A stretch of DNA of 11,791 bases, from the NCBI GenBank assembly GCA_029865665.1, contig JARXAV010000121.1:1-11791 (forward strand). Direction: 5' to 3'. This stretch comes from Flectobacillus sp. GTDB lineage: Bacteria; Bacteroidota; Bacteroidia; Cytophagales; Spirosomataceae. The notes below the pieces were generated by a model that was given only the letters and a program-made list of their open reading frames with translations, had not been told where the DNA came from and did no database searches. Both the position numbers and the translations under genes were made by a program. Below, piece after piece: positions 1 to 6,895 of this stretch (position 1 is the stretch's first letter; each line of letters begins with the position of its first letter).

Positions 1-48
1 TCGTATTGTTATATGGATGAATGGAATATTCACGGTTAATCTAGCACA

Positions 49-78
49 TTGCAGATTTGATACAAGCTTGTATCTTTG
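49..78 (+). promoter_or_regulatory. Putative Bacteroidota-type promoter of the acyltransferase gene
   Basis: TATCTTTG at 71-78 fits the Bacteroidota -7 element TAnnTTTG exactly. A TTG at 49-51 lies 19 bases upstream, the usual distance for the -33 element. A transcript would begin near 84-86, about 33 bases before the ATG at 118. That also argues against translation from the in-frame TTG at 76, which lies inside the promoter. No experimental support; pattern match only. Confidence 0.5.
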
Positions 79-117
79 TTTATCTGTCCGAATATTGAGT
101 CAAAAAACGATAATATC

Positions 118-1137
118 ATGCCAAAACAAATTTGGGTAACAAATTTACGAGTATTAGCCACACTTTCTGTCATTTTACTACATGCCTCTGGAGGTGGTAT
201 TTTTAACTACAACACCATTCCGCTGTCGTGGTATTGGATTTGCAACCTAACTAACTCCTTCGGTTTTTTTGCCGTTCCTTGTTTTGTCATGTTATCTGGC
301 TATTTACTCTTAGGACGTTACGACGGCAATTTAGTATCTTTTCTCCAAAAGCGTTTTACCAGAGTTTGGCTACCATTCACCCTCTGGATTGGTATCTATC
401 TAGCCTATCGTATTTTTTATGAACACCGAGCCAATTCTATCAGCACCTGTATCCAAAAATACCTAGGCGGTGATGTCCTCTACGGTCATTTATGGTTTGT
501 CTATATGATTTTAGGAATGTATTTACTAACCCCTTATTTGAGCAGATGGTTAAAAACAGCAACTCAACAGGAGATTTATTTTTTCCTGTTTCTAAGTTTT
601 ATTTCTGCCTCTATTTTCCCACTAATTACTAAAATAACGGGCTTTCCCATCAAATTTGATTTACAAAACTTTGGAGGCTACATTGGCTACTACGTAGCAG
701 GCTATGTGCTAGGTAATGCAGACACATCCGCCTATAAAAAGTACTATCCTTTTATTTTTATTTCCGCTTGGCTATTATCTACGTTTGGTAACTATTACGA
801 AACCATGAACCATGCAGGAAAGTATCAAGGTAACTTTTACAATTACCTTAGCCCCAACATCATCATTGATGCTGTGGCTATTTTTCTTACGTTCAAACAT
901 TGGCTCAACATAGAAATTTTACCTAAAGTCACCAATCTCTTTGATAAATACAGTTATGGCATCTATTTAGTTCACGAACTAGTGCTACGTCATTTATCTA
1001 GGGCATATCACATCAACTGGATTTATAAACATCCCCTTATTGGCATTTCATTACAAACGAGTCTGACCATTGTGTTAAGTACATTAATCATCCTGTTATT
1101 AAGTAAACTACCCAAAGGCTATTGGATTACAGGATAA
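118..1137 (+). CDS. Acyltransferase 3 family membrane protein, WecH-like O-acetyltransferase
   Basis: A polytopic inner-membrane protein of 339 residues, rich in hydrophobic segments (roughly ten), of the acyltransferase 3 family, which moves acetyl or other acyl groups onto surface polysaccharides or other envelope glycans. The N-terminus has the family signature: Arg11 in NLRVLATLSVILLH and the presumed catalytic His22. From memory, the segments VPCFVMLSGYL, HLWFVYMILGMYLLTP and YSYGIYLVHELVLRH resemble Escherichia coli WecH (YiaH), which O-acetylates enterobacterial common antigen; the acceptor here is unknown. I chose ATG 118 over an upstream TTG at 76 because the family motif starts about ten residues after this Met and because a promoter-like sequence covers 71-78. 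No polysaccharide genes are adjacent, and a repeat element follows. Family is secure, substrate is not. Confidence 0.9.
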   Translation: MPKQIWVTNLRVLATLSVILLHASGGGIFNYNTIPLSWYWICNLTNSFGFFAVPCFVMLSGYLLLGRYDGNLVSFLQKRFTRVWLPFTLWIGIYLAYRIFYEHRANSISTCIQKYLGGDVLYGHLWFVYMILGMYLLTPYLSRWLKTATQQEIYFFLFLSFISASIFPLITKITGFPIKFDLQNFGGYIGYYVAGYVLGNADTSAYKKYYPFIFISAWLLSTFGNYYETMNHAGKYQGNFYNYLSPNIIIDAVAIFLTFKHWLNIEILPKVTNLFDKYSYGIYLVHELVLRHLSRAYHINWIYKHPLIGISLQTSLTIVLSTLIILLLSKLPKGYWITG

Positions 1138-1152
1138 TTTGATATTATTGAT

Positions 1153-1372
1153 TAGTAGTGTACGAAGGATTGAGAGACATTTGATAAATTTAAATTTCGA
1201 GACCTAGGGCTTCACCCTAGGCTTAGGTATGTCGCCCTTTCAGGGCTAAAATGTACTGCCTTAGCCCTGAAAGGGCGATATATCTTAGCGATGGGTGTTA
1301 GCCCATCGTCAAAAAAAGGATTTTACAAAATTTGTCAGAGAATGCTATTTTTCAATCCTTCGTACACTACTA
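1153..1372. mobile_element. MITE-like non-autonomous element, 220 bp, with 21-bp perfect terminal inverted repeats
   Basis: The sequence beginning TAGTAGTGTACGAAGGATTG at 1153-1173 recurs as an exact reverse complement at 1352-1372, 21 of 21 bases. The ends are bracketed by a 9-bp direct repeat. The interior carries no usable ORF and consists largely of palindromes of the kind found in REP-like repeats of Bacteroidota. Size, perfect ends, target duplication and lack of coding capacity together fit a miniature inverted-repeat transposable element moved by a transposase encoded elsewhere. A 9-bp duplication is compatible with several IS families, so I assign none. It sits in the gap between the acyltransferase and the HslJ-like gene and disrupts neither. 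Its hairpins may also stop transcription from the left. Confidence 0.72.
1203..1308. repeat. Three consecutive palindromes inside the MITE-like element
   Basis: First hairpin: CCTAGGG (1203-1209) with CCCTAGG (1215-1221), loop CTTCA. Second: an 18-bp perfect stem, 1232-1249 with 1261-1278 (TCGCCCTTTCAGGGCTAA and its complement), extendable outward with a few G-U pairs, loop 1250-1260. Third: CGATGGG (1289-1295) with CCCATCG (1302-1308), loop TGTTAG. The stems are markedly more GC-rich than their surroundings. This is the look of REP-like palindromic repeats; whether they serve as RNA structure or as DNA sites is not visible. Confidence 0.8.
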
Positions 1373-1383
1373 ATTATTGATTA

Positions 1384-1573
1384 TCAATTAGTTATTACAG
1401 AATGATTACTTTCTAATTTCTTCAAATTTTGTAACTTTACGAAATAGATGATTCATTTTCTATTTCGTGAAATCCTTTTTTGACGATGCGATGGGCTAAC
1501 ACATTAAACCCAAAATTCATAATTTTGCATTATTCCGTATCTTACCAACCTTACATTAAAACACATCAAAAAC
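1384..1573. other. Intergenic region upstream of the HslJ-like gene
   Basis: No gene is supported here. It holds a weak promoter-like TAACTTTA at 1432-1439, one base off TAnnTTTG. An inverted repeat ACGAAATAG / CTATTTCGT follows at 1439-1447 / 1460-1468. A degraded copy of the neighbouring repeat lies at 1463-1503. An open frame across 1480-1767 is a shadow of the following gene. Confidence 0.5.
1463..1503 (-). repeat. Partial inverted copy of the MITE interior
   Basis: Read on the minus strand, this stretch gives GTGTTAGCCCATCG, then TCAAAAAA, GGATTT and an ACGAAAT-like end. It follows 1295-1334 of the MITE-like element closely except for an extra five bases (CATCG repeated in tandem), one fewer A in the A-run and single substitutions. 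No terminal repeats or target duplication remain around it, so it looks like an older fragment of the same family. Confidence 0.6.
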
Positions 1574-2035
1574 ATGAAATTACTTACACGAACCTCCTTA
1601 CTATCTTTCAGGACATTACTCGTTTTCTCGTTCGTCCTTTTCGGAACTACGTCTTATTCCACTGCCACATTCAGAGGAAATTTAGCAGTCGTAGATTTAC
1701 CATTGGCATCGCAATGGATTATTTCTCGGTATGTTGTTGGTACAAAAGTAAGTTATCCCGAAATTAAAAATGCTTATATCACCATCAACTCCACGTTATC
1801 AAGTTTTATGGGTGCAGGTGGGTGTAACTCCTTACGAGGAAGCGTCTATGTATCGGGCAAAAGCCTTCGTTTTGACTCAATTGTAAGTACTAAAATGGCT
1901 TGTTCAGAACTTGCTTCCGAAACCCTGTTTATTAGCAACTTACAAAAAGTGAAAGAATATAAAATTGTAGGAGGTGAATTATTTCTCTACAACAAAGACC
2001 ACAAACTGATTATGGTATTAGAGAGTTTTCGTTAA
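1574..2035 (+). CDS. Secreted META/HslJ-domain protein
   Basis: A 153-residue protein with a hydrophobic N-terminal export signal (about residues 12-30) and one META (HslJ-like, DUF306) domain. The domain is recognisable from Trp48 near its start, the GGCN turn at 82-85, the STKMAC motif at 105-110 with its conserved Cys, and the ending in which short strands lead to FLYNKDHKLIMVLE. E. coli HslJ is a heat-inducible envelope protein linked to novobiocin tolerance; the biochemical role of the domain is not established. There is no lipobox Cys, so it is probably periplasmic and soluble. ATG 1574 is the only start giving a clean signal peptide. It is first in a row of four collinear genes with no terminator between them; the TatD gene starts 30 bases after its stop. 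Confidence 0.85.
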   Translation: MKLLTRTSLLSFRTLLVFSFVLFGTTSYSTATFRGNLAVVDLPLASQWIISRYVVGTKVSYPEIKNAYITINSTLSSFMGAGGCNSLRGSVYVSGKSLRFDSIVSTKMACSELASETLFISNLQKVKEYKIVGGELFLYNKDHKLIMVLESFR

Positions 2036-2065
2036 CAGCTCGTACCAACTAATCATCTTACCAAC

Positions 2066-2752
2066 GTGATTGATTTTCATACCCATCAACTCAATACCGC
2101 AAGTACTGATACTCAAGTACTCAATCTGTTGCAACCCCTGCCAATATCACTCCCGCAAGTGATTTCGGCAGGGGAAGTTGTGTTTTCCATTGGTTTGCAT
2201 CCGTGGTATTTAGATGATAGTACCTTAGCGGCAGAAAAGCTAAAAATGGAAGCCCTTGCCAACGAACCAAATGTATTATTCATGGGCGAATGTGGGCTAG
2301 ACAGGCTGTGTAATACGCCCTTCAAACTGCAAGAAGAAGCCTTTATTTGGCAAATCTCCTTAGCCGAAAAACTACAAAAACCAATGGTAATTCATTGTGT
2401 AAAAGCCTATTCCGAGTTGATAGCAATCAAAAAAAAAGTAAAGCCAACTGTACCGATGATTGTACATGGTTTTAATGCCAATGAGCAAATTTGTAAACAA
2501 CTCATCCAACATGGCTTTTACCTCTCTTTTGGAGCTGCTTTGCTCAACGAGAAGTCCAATGCCTACCACTTACTAAGTATCATTCCGAAGAAGTATTTAT
2601 TTCTTGAAACAGACGATAAAAATTGCACAATTTCAAGTATATTTGCCCGTGCTTCGCATCTATTAGCAATAAGTGTAGAAGATTTACAAGAAATTATATT
2701 ACAAAACTTTATCTCAGTATCCAAAAACCGAATTGTAACGCTCAAGGATTAA
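2066..2752 (+). CDS. TatD-family metal-dependent hydrolase, GTG start
   Basis: A cytoplasmic amidohydrolase-fold protein of 228 residues in the TatD family, whose members are metal-dependent nucleases or phosphoesterases. The whole metal-binding set is present: His5 and His7 (DFHTH), Glu75 (GECGLDR), His110 (MVIHC), His134 (VHGFN) and Asp183 (LETDD). The usual GLHPW motif is at 43-47. It is shorter than the typical length near 260, mostly through trimmed loops between 10 and 60. The start must be GTG 2066: the frame upstream is closed by the previous gene's TAA at 2033-2035 and no other start codon lies between, while the HxH motif demands a start about here. Bacteroidota TatD paralogues differ in substrate, so no gene symbol is given. 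Probably cotranscribed with its neighbours. Confidence 0.88.
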   Translation: MIDFHTHQLNTASTDTQVLNLLQPLPISLPQVISAGEVVFSIGLHPWYLDDSTLAAEKLKMEALANEPNVLFMGECGLDRLCNTPFKLQEEAFIWQISLAEKLQKPMVIHCVKAYSELIAIKKKVKPTVPMIVHGFNANEQICKQLIQHGFYLSFGAALLNEKSNAYHLLSIIPKKYLFLETDDKNCTISSIFARASHLLAISVEDLQEIILQNFISVSKNRIVTLKD

Positions 2753-2810
2753 TGAAATCTTAACATTAGCCCAACGAGTAAAACATTCGCAGTAAAACTG
2801 CTAGTAAATT

Positions 2811-3425
2811 ATGCAAAGAAATTTTTTTAAAGCCCATCCTTGGCACGGTATCCAAATCGGAAAAGACATGCCAAATGTTGTTACTTCTTTCATCGAAATT
2901 GTTTCAACAGATACCGTTAAGTATGAAATTGACAAAGAAACTGGATATTTGAAAATCGACCGTCCACAAAAATTCTCTAACATCGTTCCTGCTCTTTACG
3001 GTTTCGTACCTCAAACATACTGTGGAGATGGTATCGCTGAATTAGCTCGTGAAAAATCAGGAAAAGCAATTGAGTGTGGCGATGGTGACCCATTAGACAT
3101 TTTGATTCTTTCTGAACGTACAATCACACACGGAGATATTATTTGTCAGGCTATTCCAATCGGTGGTATCCGTATGATTGACAAAGGAGAGGCAGATGAT
3201 AAAATCATTGCGGTATTGAAAGGTGACTCGATGTATGGTAACTGGACTGATATTTCTGATTGTCCAAAAGCGATTACAGACCGTTTAGTTCACTATTTCT
3301 TGACGTACAAAAACATTCCAGGAGAAGAGAAAGTAGCCGTTGATATTGACGAAGTTTACGGAAGAGAAACTGCTCATGAAGTAATTTTAAAATCTCGTGA
3401 AGATTACCGTAATATTTTCGGATGA
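2811..3425 (+). CDS. ppa: Inorganic pyrophosphatase, family I
   Basis: Cytosolic Mg-dependent enzyme that hydrolyses pyrophosphate to two phosphates and so drives nucleic acid, amino-acyl-tRNA and cofactor synthesis. At 204 residues it is a normal-to-long family I form. All active-site positions of the E. coli enzyme have a counterpart: Glu29, Lys37, Glu39, Arg51, Tyr63, Tyr70, the signature DGDPLD with Asp91, Asp93 and Asp96, then Asp124, Asp129, Lys131, and Tyr166-Lys167. The start ATG 2811 is preceded by an A/T-rich leader without a Shine-Dalgarno sequence. It lies 58 bases after the TatD gene. Its TGA stop overlaps the ATG of the next, frameshifted gene (ATGA at 3422-3425), an arrangement typical of translational coupling. 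Confidence 0.96.
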   Translation: MQRNFFKAHPWHGIQIGKDMPNVVTSFIEIVSTDTVKYEIDKETGYLKIDRPQKFSNIVPALYGFVPQTYCGDGIAELAREKSGKAIECGDGDPLDILILSERTITHGDIICQAIPIGGIRMIDKGEADDKIIAVLKGDSMYGNWTDISDCPKAITDRLVHYFLTYKNIPGEEKVAVDIDEVYGRETAHEVILKSREDYRNIFG

Positions 3426-3611
3426 AGCTTAGAGCTTGTAACCATTGCCGCTTTTGATGTACTCGGAAAAGCAGAAGAAGTTCAACAGAAACTTTCTATT
3501 GCAGGTATCCAAAGTGAAATCAAAGAGGAGGCGGCTTTTGAATTACAAGTACTCCACAAAGACCAAAAAATCTCGAACGAACTGATTTCATTTTTCAGTT
3601 CTCAGAACTAG
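3422..3611 (+). pseudogene. Small DUF2007-like protein gene with a one-base frameshift near its start
   Basis: From ATG 3422, which overlaps the ppa stop, the frame reads MKL and then closes at TGA 3455-3457. If one base near 3431 (the A after CTT) is dropped, the reading becomes MKLELVTIAAFDVLG and stays open to TAG 3609-3611, giving 62 residues. The predicted product has the pattern of DUF2007 (putative signal-transducing protein) domains: a strand, a helix with KAEEVQQKL, the SIAGIQSEI turn, a strand ELQVLHKD and a final helix. The shifted frame has no start codon of its own but is in frame with ppa beyond its TGA. It could be a recent pseudogene, a sequencing error, or a recoded gene (+1 shift, or TGA readthrough joining it to ppa). 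DUF2007 membership is judged by eye and is only moderately certain. Confidence 0.6.
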
Positions 3612-3612
3612 C

Positions 3613-3650
3613 AAAAAGGGTTTCTTCCATCAGTCGAAGAAGCCCTTTTT
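3613..3650 (+). terminator. Intrinsic terminator after the hslJ-like/tatD/ppa group
   Basis: A 15-bp stem pairs AAAAAGGGTTTCTTC (3613-3627) with GAAGAAGCCCTTTTT (3636-3650), with one G-U pair and an 8-base loop. The right arm ends in five T. It begins two bases after the last stop of the operon and closes it. Confidence 0.9.
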
Positions 3651-3730
3651 CATTAACAAGGCTTTCCTGCCATTTATCCGCTTGTTTACCCTTTAAACAC
3701 GAGACTTTTCTATATATCCAATCTTTTTTT

Positions 3731-3738
3731 TACATTTG
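3731..3738 (+). promoter_or_regulatory. Putative -7 element of the sppA promoter
   Basis: TACATTTG fits TAnnTTTG exactly and lies 24 bases before ATG 3763. There is no clear TTG at the -33 distance, only a T-rich run near 3706-3709. It follows a terminator directly, as expected for a gene transcribed on its own. The TTG at 3736, the first possible start of this frame, lies inside this element. Confidence 0.45.
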
Positions 3739-3762
3739 ATTTTATCATTCAGACAATCAACC

Positions 3763-5541
3763 ATGAAACAATTTGTGAAATACGTTTTTGCCAGCCTTGT
3801 GGCATTAGCAATATTTGGAATACTAAGCTTTGTACTCATTGTAGGGATTGCCTCCGCTGTGAGTTCAAGTGAAGGATTAACACCCTTAAAGGATAGATCT
3901 GTATTACGCCTTAGTCTCAATGGCCCAATCATTGAAAACGCCCCTGACGACCCCAATCCGTTGAAAAGTTTAGCGGGTTCTTTCTCCGACAAAGCCGAAG
4001 AAATCGGTATGATGCAAATCAGAGAAGCCTTAAAATTGGCCGCCTCAGATAGCAATATCAAAGGCATTTACCTCGAATCTCATTATCCAATGGCTGGCTA
4101 TGCTCAGTTAGAAGAAATCAGAGATGCACTGCTTGAATTCAAAAAATCTGGAAAGTTCATCTATGCCTACGGAGAATCGTATTCAGAAAAAGGTTATTAT
4201 CTTGCTTCGGTTGCCGACAAAATTTATTTGAATCCAGCAGGAGGTTTAGACTTTAACGGAATCAGTGCAGAAGTTACGTTCTTCAAAGGTGCGTTGGATA
4301 AGCTAGACATCCAACCGATTGTATTTAGAGTAGGAGAATATAAATCAGCGGTAGAACCCATGCTTCGTGAAAACATGAGTGATGCTAACAGAAGTCAATA
4401 TACCTCGTTGATGTCTTCTATCAACAACCATATTTTTGCCCAAATTGCAGTTTCTCGCAAAACTACCCTAGAAGCCTTGAACAAGGTAGCAGATGAATTA
4501 TCGGCCTATCAACCAAAAGGTGCATTGGCAAATAAATTGGTTACACACGTAGGCTACTACGATGAATTTGAAATGGCACTCCGTTCAACCATTCATGAAC
4601 AACAAGACGAAAAAATCAACTTCGTAAGTCTGGGTAAAATTCTAAAAACAAAAGAACTGAACAAAGAAGATACCGACGAAACTCAACAAATTGCGGTAGT
4701 CGTAGCAGAAGGAACAATTCAAGGCTCTAAAGCGACGGATGGCAATATTGGGTCGGACGATTTCATTGCAGAACTTCGTAAAGCGAGAGACGACAAAAAA
4801 GTAAAAGCAATTGTATTGCGTATCAATAGCCCAGGCGGCTCATCGTTGGCATCGGATGTGATGTGGAGAGAAATTAATTTAGCTAAAAAAGTAAAGCCAG
4901 TGATTGCCTCTATGGCAGATTATGCCGCTTCTGGAGGCTATTACATGGCTATGGCTGCCGATACCATCGTGGCAGAACCAACGACCATCACCGGCTCTAT
5001 CGGAATTTTTGCTCAATTCTTCAATTTTAGTAATTTCTTGAAAAACAAACTCGGCATTACTACCGACAGAGTGAATACAAACGCTCACTCCGATTTTCCA
5101 TCGGTTACTCGTGAATTAACTGATTTTGAGAAAACATGGTTTCAGAATAACGTAGATGCAGGCTATGAGTCCTTTACAAGCAAAGCTGCAAAAGGACGTA
5201 AGATGCCAATTGATAAATTAAAATCCTTAGCTGGCGGAAGAGTTTGGACAGGTTTACAAGCGAAAGAAAATGGGTTAGTAGATATTCTTGGAAATTTACA
5301 TACTGCTATTGCTGTAGCGGCTAAAAAAGTAAATCTGAAAGAAGGCTCATACAAAACTACGTATTTCCCTTCGCCAAAATCATTCGTAGAAAAACTGTTA
5401 GAAAACAAGCAAGAACAGCTTGAAGAGAAAGTTTTCGAAATGCAATTAGGCGAACTTGCTCCGTATGCAAAAGAAATAAAAGAGCTAAAAAGCCGAGAAG
5501 GTTACATGGCTTTAATGCCTTTTCAATTAGAGATGAAGTAG
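3763..5541 (+). CDS. sppA: Signal peptide peptidase SppA, 67K type
   Basis: Membrane-anchored serine protease of family S49 that degrades signal peptides left in the membrane after protein export. The product has 592 residues, the full length of the double-domain (67K) form. An N-terminal membrane segment covers about residues 8-34. The first S49-like domain carries the catalytic lysine, Lys194 in VGEYKSAVEP. The second carries the nucleophile, Ser390 in ADYAASGGYYMA, preceded by the NSPGGS motif. The 196-residue spacing of the Lys/Ser pair matches the E. coli enzyme (Lys209/Ser409). ATG 3763 is preferred over TTG 3736 because it gives a normal Lys-rich start before the anchor and the TTG falls in the promoter. 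It is a single gene, bounded by terminators on both sides. Confidence 0.95.
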   Translation: MKQFVKYVFASLVALAIFGILSFVLIVGIASAVSSSEGLTPLKDRSVLRLSLNGPIIENAPDDPNPLKSLAGSFSDKAEEIGMMQIREALKLAASDSNIKGIYLESHYPMAGYAQLEEIRDALLEFKKSGKFIYAYGESYSEKGYYLASVADKIYLNPAGGLDFNGISAEVTFFKGALDKLDIQPIVFRVGEYKSAVEPMLRENMSDANRSQYTSLMSSINNHIFAQIAVSRKTTLEALNKVADELSAYQPKGALANKLVTHVGYYDEFEMALRSTIHEQQDEKINFVSLGKILKTKELNKEDTDETQQIAVVVAEGTIQGSKATDGNIGSDDFIAELRKARDDKKVKAIVLRINSPGGSSLASDVMWREINLAKKVKPVIASMADYAASGGYYMAMAADTIVAEPTTITGSIGIFAQFFNFSNFLKNKLGITTDRVNTNAHSDFPSVTRELTDFEKTWFQNNVDAGYESFTSKAAKGRKMPIDKLKSLAGGRVWTGLQAKENGLVDILGNLHTAIAVAAKKVNLKEGSYKTTYFPSPKSFVEKLLENKQEQLEEKVFEMQLGELAPYAKEIKELKSREGYMALMPFQLEMK

Positions 5542-5576
5542 ATTATCACTCGCTAAAAAATGGCTGTATCACTTAT

Positions 5577-5616
5577 AAAAAGGGCTTCTTGTTTGGTATA
5601 ACGGGAAGTCCTTTTT
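5577..5616 (+). terminator. Intrinsic terminator of sppA
   Basis: AAAAAGGGCTTCTTG (5577-5591) pairs with the stretch ending AAGTCCTTTTT (5602-5616), about 15 pairs including G-U pairs, followed by AATTTT. Its left arm is nearly the same as the terminator at 3613. Confidence 0.85.
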
Positions 5617-5665
5617 AATTTTGACTAACATTAACATAACACGATTGAAGATTTCGTCGAAAATT

Positions 5666-6691
5666 ATGATTCGTAACAACTGGACAAGAGAAGAAATTGA
5701 TGAGATTTATAATCTCCCATTTTTAGAATTAGTATATCGTGCCGCAACGGTACACCGTCAATATCACGACCCACAAGAAGTACAAATCAGTACCTTGTTG
5801 TCGATTAAAACAGGAGGCTGTCCAGAAGATTGTTCATACTGTTCGCAAGCAGCTCGCTATCATACTGATGTAAAAGTGCAGAAGTTAATGCAAGTTGACG
5901 AAGTATTAGCGGCGGCAGAACGTGCTAAAGATGCAGGTAGCTCTCGTTTCTGTATGGGTGCAGCGTGGCGTGAAGTACGTGATAACCGTGACTTTGACAA
6001 TGTCTTAGAAATGGTAAAAGGCGTTAATGCAATCGGTATGGAAGTTTGTTGTACCTTGGGTATGCTTACAGCCGAACAAGCTCAAAAATTGAAGGCAGCG
6101 GGTTTATATGCCTACAACCATAACGTCGATACTAGCGAAGAAAATTATAGCGATGTAATTTCTACTCGTACGTTCGACGACCGTTTGAATACCATCGAAA
6201 ATGTACGTCAGGCAAAACTTTCTGTTTGTTCGGGGGGTATCATCGGCTTAGGAGAATCAGACCAAGATCGTACTGGTATGTTAAAGACCCTAGCAAATAT
6301 GCCACAACATCCTGACTCTGTGCCTATCAACAACCTTGTGCCTATCAAAGGAACGCCACTAGGAGAGCAAGAACCAGCATCTATCTGGGATATGGTTAGA
6401 ACCATTGCGACGGCTCGTATCATCATGCCAAAATCATTAGTACGTTTATCAGCAGGACGCTTAGATATGTCTTACGAAGGACAAGCATTCTGTTTTATGG
6501 CAGGTGCTAACTCTATTTTCTCAGGAGATGTTTTATTAACAACGCCTAACCCTGCGGTAAATTCAGACAAAGAATTATTCCAAATCTTGAGTATCAAACC
6601 AAGAGAAGCGTTCAAAGGAGAGAAAAAAGCAGTTGAATTTAACGTAATTCCTTCGGAAGCAGAAGCCTTGAATGCTGAACTAGCGAAATAA
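5666..6691 (+). CDS. bioB: Biotin synthase, radical SAM enzyme
   Basis: Cytoplasmic radical S-adenosylmethionine enzyme that inserts sulfur into dethiobiotin, the last step of biotin synthesis. The product has 341 residues, close to the 346 of E. coli. The [4Fe-4S] motif CxxxCxxC is Cys52, Cys56, Cys59 in [12 protein letters not shown]. The ligands of the sacrificial [2Fe-2S] cluster are all present: Cys96 ([10 protein letters not shown]), Cys128 (VCCTLGM), Cys188 ([12 protein letters not shown]) and Arg260 (VRLSAGR). The [10 protein letters not shown] substrate-binding segment is at 150-159. I chose ATG 5666; the upstream in-frame TTG 5621 lies in the tail of the sppA terminator and would add residues the family does not have. 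No other biotin gene is in the window, so it is transcribed alone here. No BirA-type operator could be recognised by eye. Confidence 0.97.
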   Translation: MIRNNWTREEIDEIYNLPFLELVYRAATVHRQYHDPQEVQISTLLSIKTGGCPEDCSYCSQAARYHTDVKVQKLMQVDEVLAAAERAKDAGSSRFCMGAAWREVRDNRDFDNVLEMVKGVNAIGMEVCCTLGMLTAEQAQKLKAAGLYAYNHNVDTSEENYSDVISTRTFDDRLNTIENVRQAKLSVCSGGIIGLGESDQDRTGMLKTLANMPQHPDSVPINNLVPIKGTPLGEQEPASIWDMVRTIATARIIMPKSLVRLSAGRLDMSYEGQAFCFMAGANSIFSGDVLLTTPNPAVNSDKELFQILSIKPREAFKGEKKAVEFNVIPSEAEALNAELAK

Positions 6692-6769
6692 CATAGATTT
6701 ACGGATTAGTGTTCGAACTATTTTTGGGAAAAATTTTACCAAAAGGATGTTTGAATCTAATAACACTAA

Positions 6770-6796
6770 GAAGGCTTCGTTTTAGACGAAGCCTTC
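6770..6796 (+). terminator. Probable terminator of bioB
   Basis: A perfect 10-bp stem GAAGGCTTCG (6770-6779) / CGAAGCCTTC (6787-6796) with a 7-base loop, followed by AGTTTTA. The T-run is short, so it may be less efficient than the others in the window. Confidence 0.75.
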
Positions 6797-6895
6797 AGTT
6801 TTACAATAATCCTGTGACTTTACTGTTATCTATACGTATAAACATCAAATCTGTAAGAATATAAACCTTTCACAATAACAAATTTTAGTAAAAAC

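Larger units (their letters stand above)
1144..1381. repeat. 9-bp target-site duplication around the MITE-like element
   Basis: ATTATTGAT occurs at 1144-1152 and again at 1373-1381, directly outside the two terminal inverted repeats. The identity runs to 11 bases (ATTATTGATTA, 1144-1154 and 1373-1383) because the element begins with TA and the right flank continues with TA. Flanking direct repeats of this size are what transposase-mediated insertion leaves. Confidence 0.7.

Noticed and set aside
1..39. Frame 1 is open from the left edge to TAA 37-39 and could be the 3' end of an upstream gene.
   Set aside because: Only 12 codons, no recognisable motif, and another frame is open even further; nothing supports a real gene end.
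1480..1767. Open frame of 95 codons on the plus strand overlapping the HslJ-like gene.
   Set aside because: It starts in the degraded repeat and runs out of frame across the signal peptide and domain of the better-supported HslJ-like gene; its product has no family features.
1969..1978. GTAGGAGGTGAA, which looks like a strong Shine-Dalgarno sequence.
   Set aside because: It lies inside the HslJ-like coding region (encoding VGGEL) with no start codon at a suitable distance, and Bacteroidota rarely use Shine-Dalgarno sites.
3693..4067. Minus-strand open frame of 124 codons opposite the sppA start.
   Set aside because: Shadow of sppA, with no family resemblance and no promoter-like site; sppA itself has all catalytic residues.
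3613..5616. Near-identical left arms (AAAAAGGG, then TTTCTT or CTTCTT) of the terminators at 3613 and 5577, suggesting a dispersed repeat.
   Set aside because: The loops and right arms differ, and similar G/C-plus-TTC stems are common among intrinsic terminators; chance or convergent choice is enough.
6704..6768. Imperfect inverted similarity between TTAGTGTT and AACACTAA flanking TTTTGG/CCAAAA.
   Set aside because: Stem is discontinuous and lacks a T-run; the real terminator is the following hairpin at 6770-6796.
6831..6840. Perfect palindrome TATACGTATA upstream of the lipoprotein gene.
   Set aside because: Ten A/T-rich bases, symmetry does not extend outward, and no promoter could be placed relative to it.
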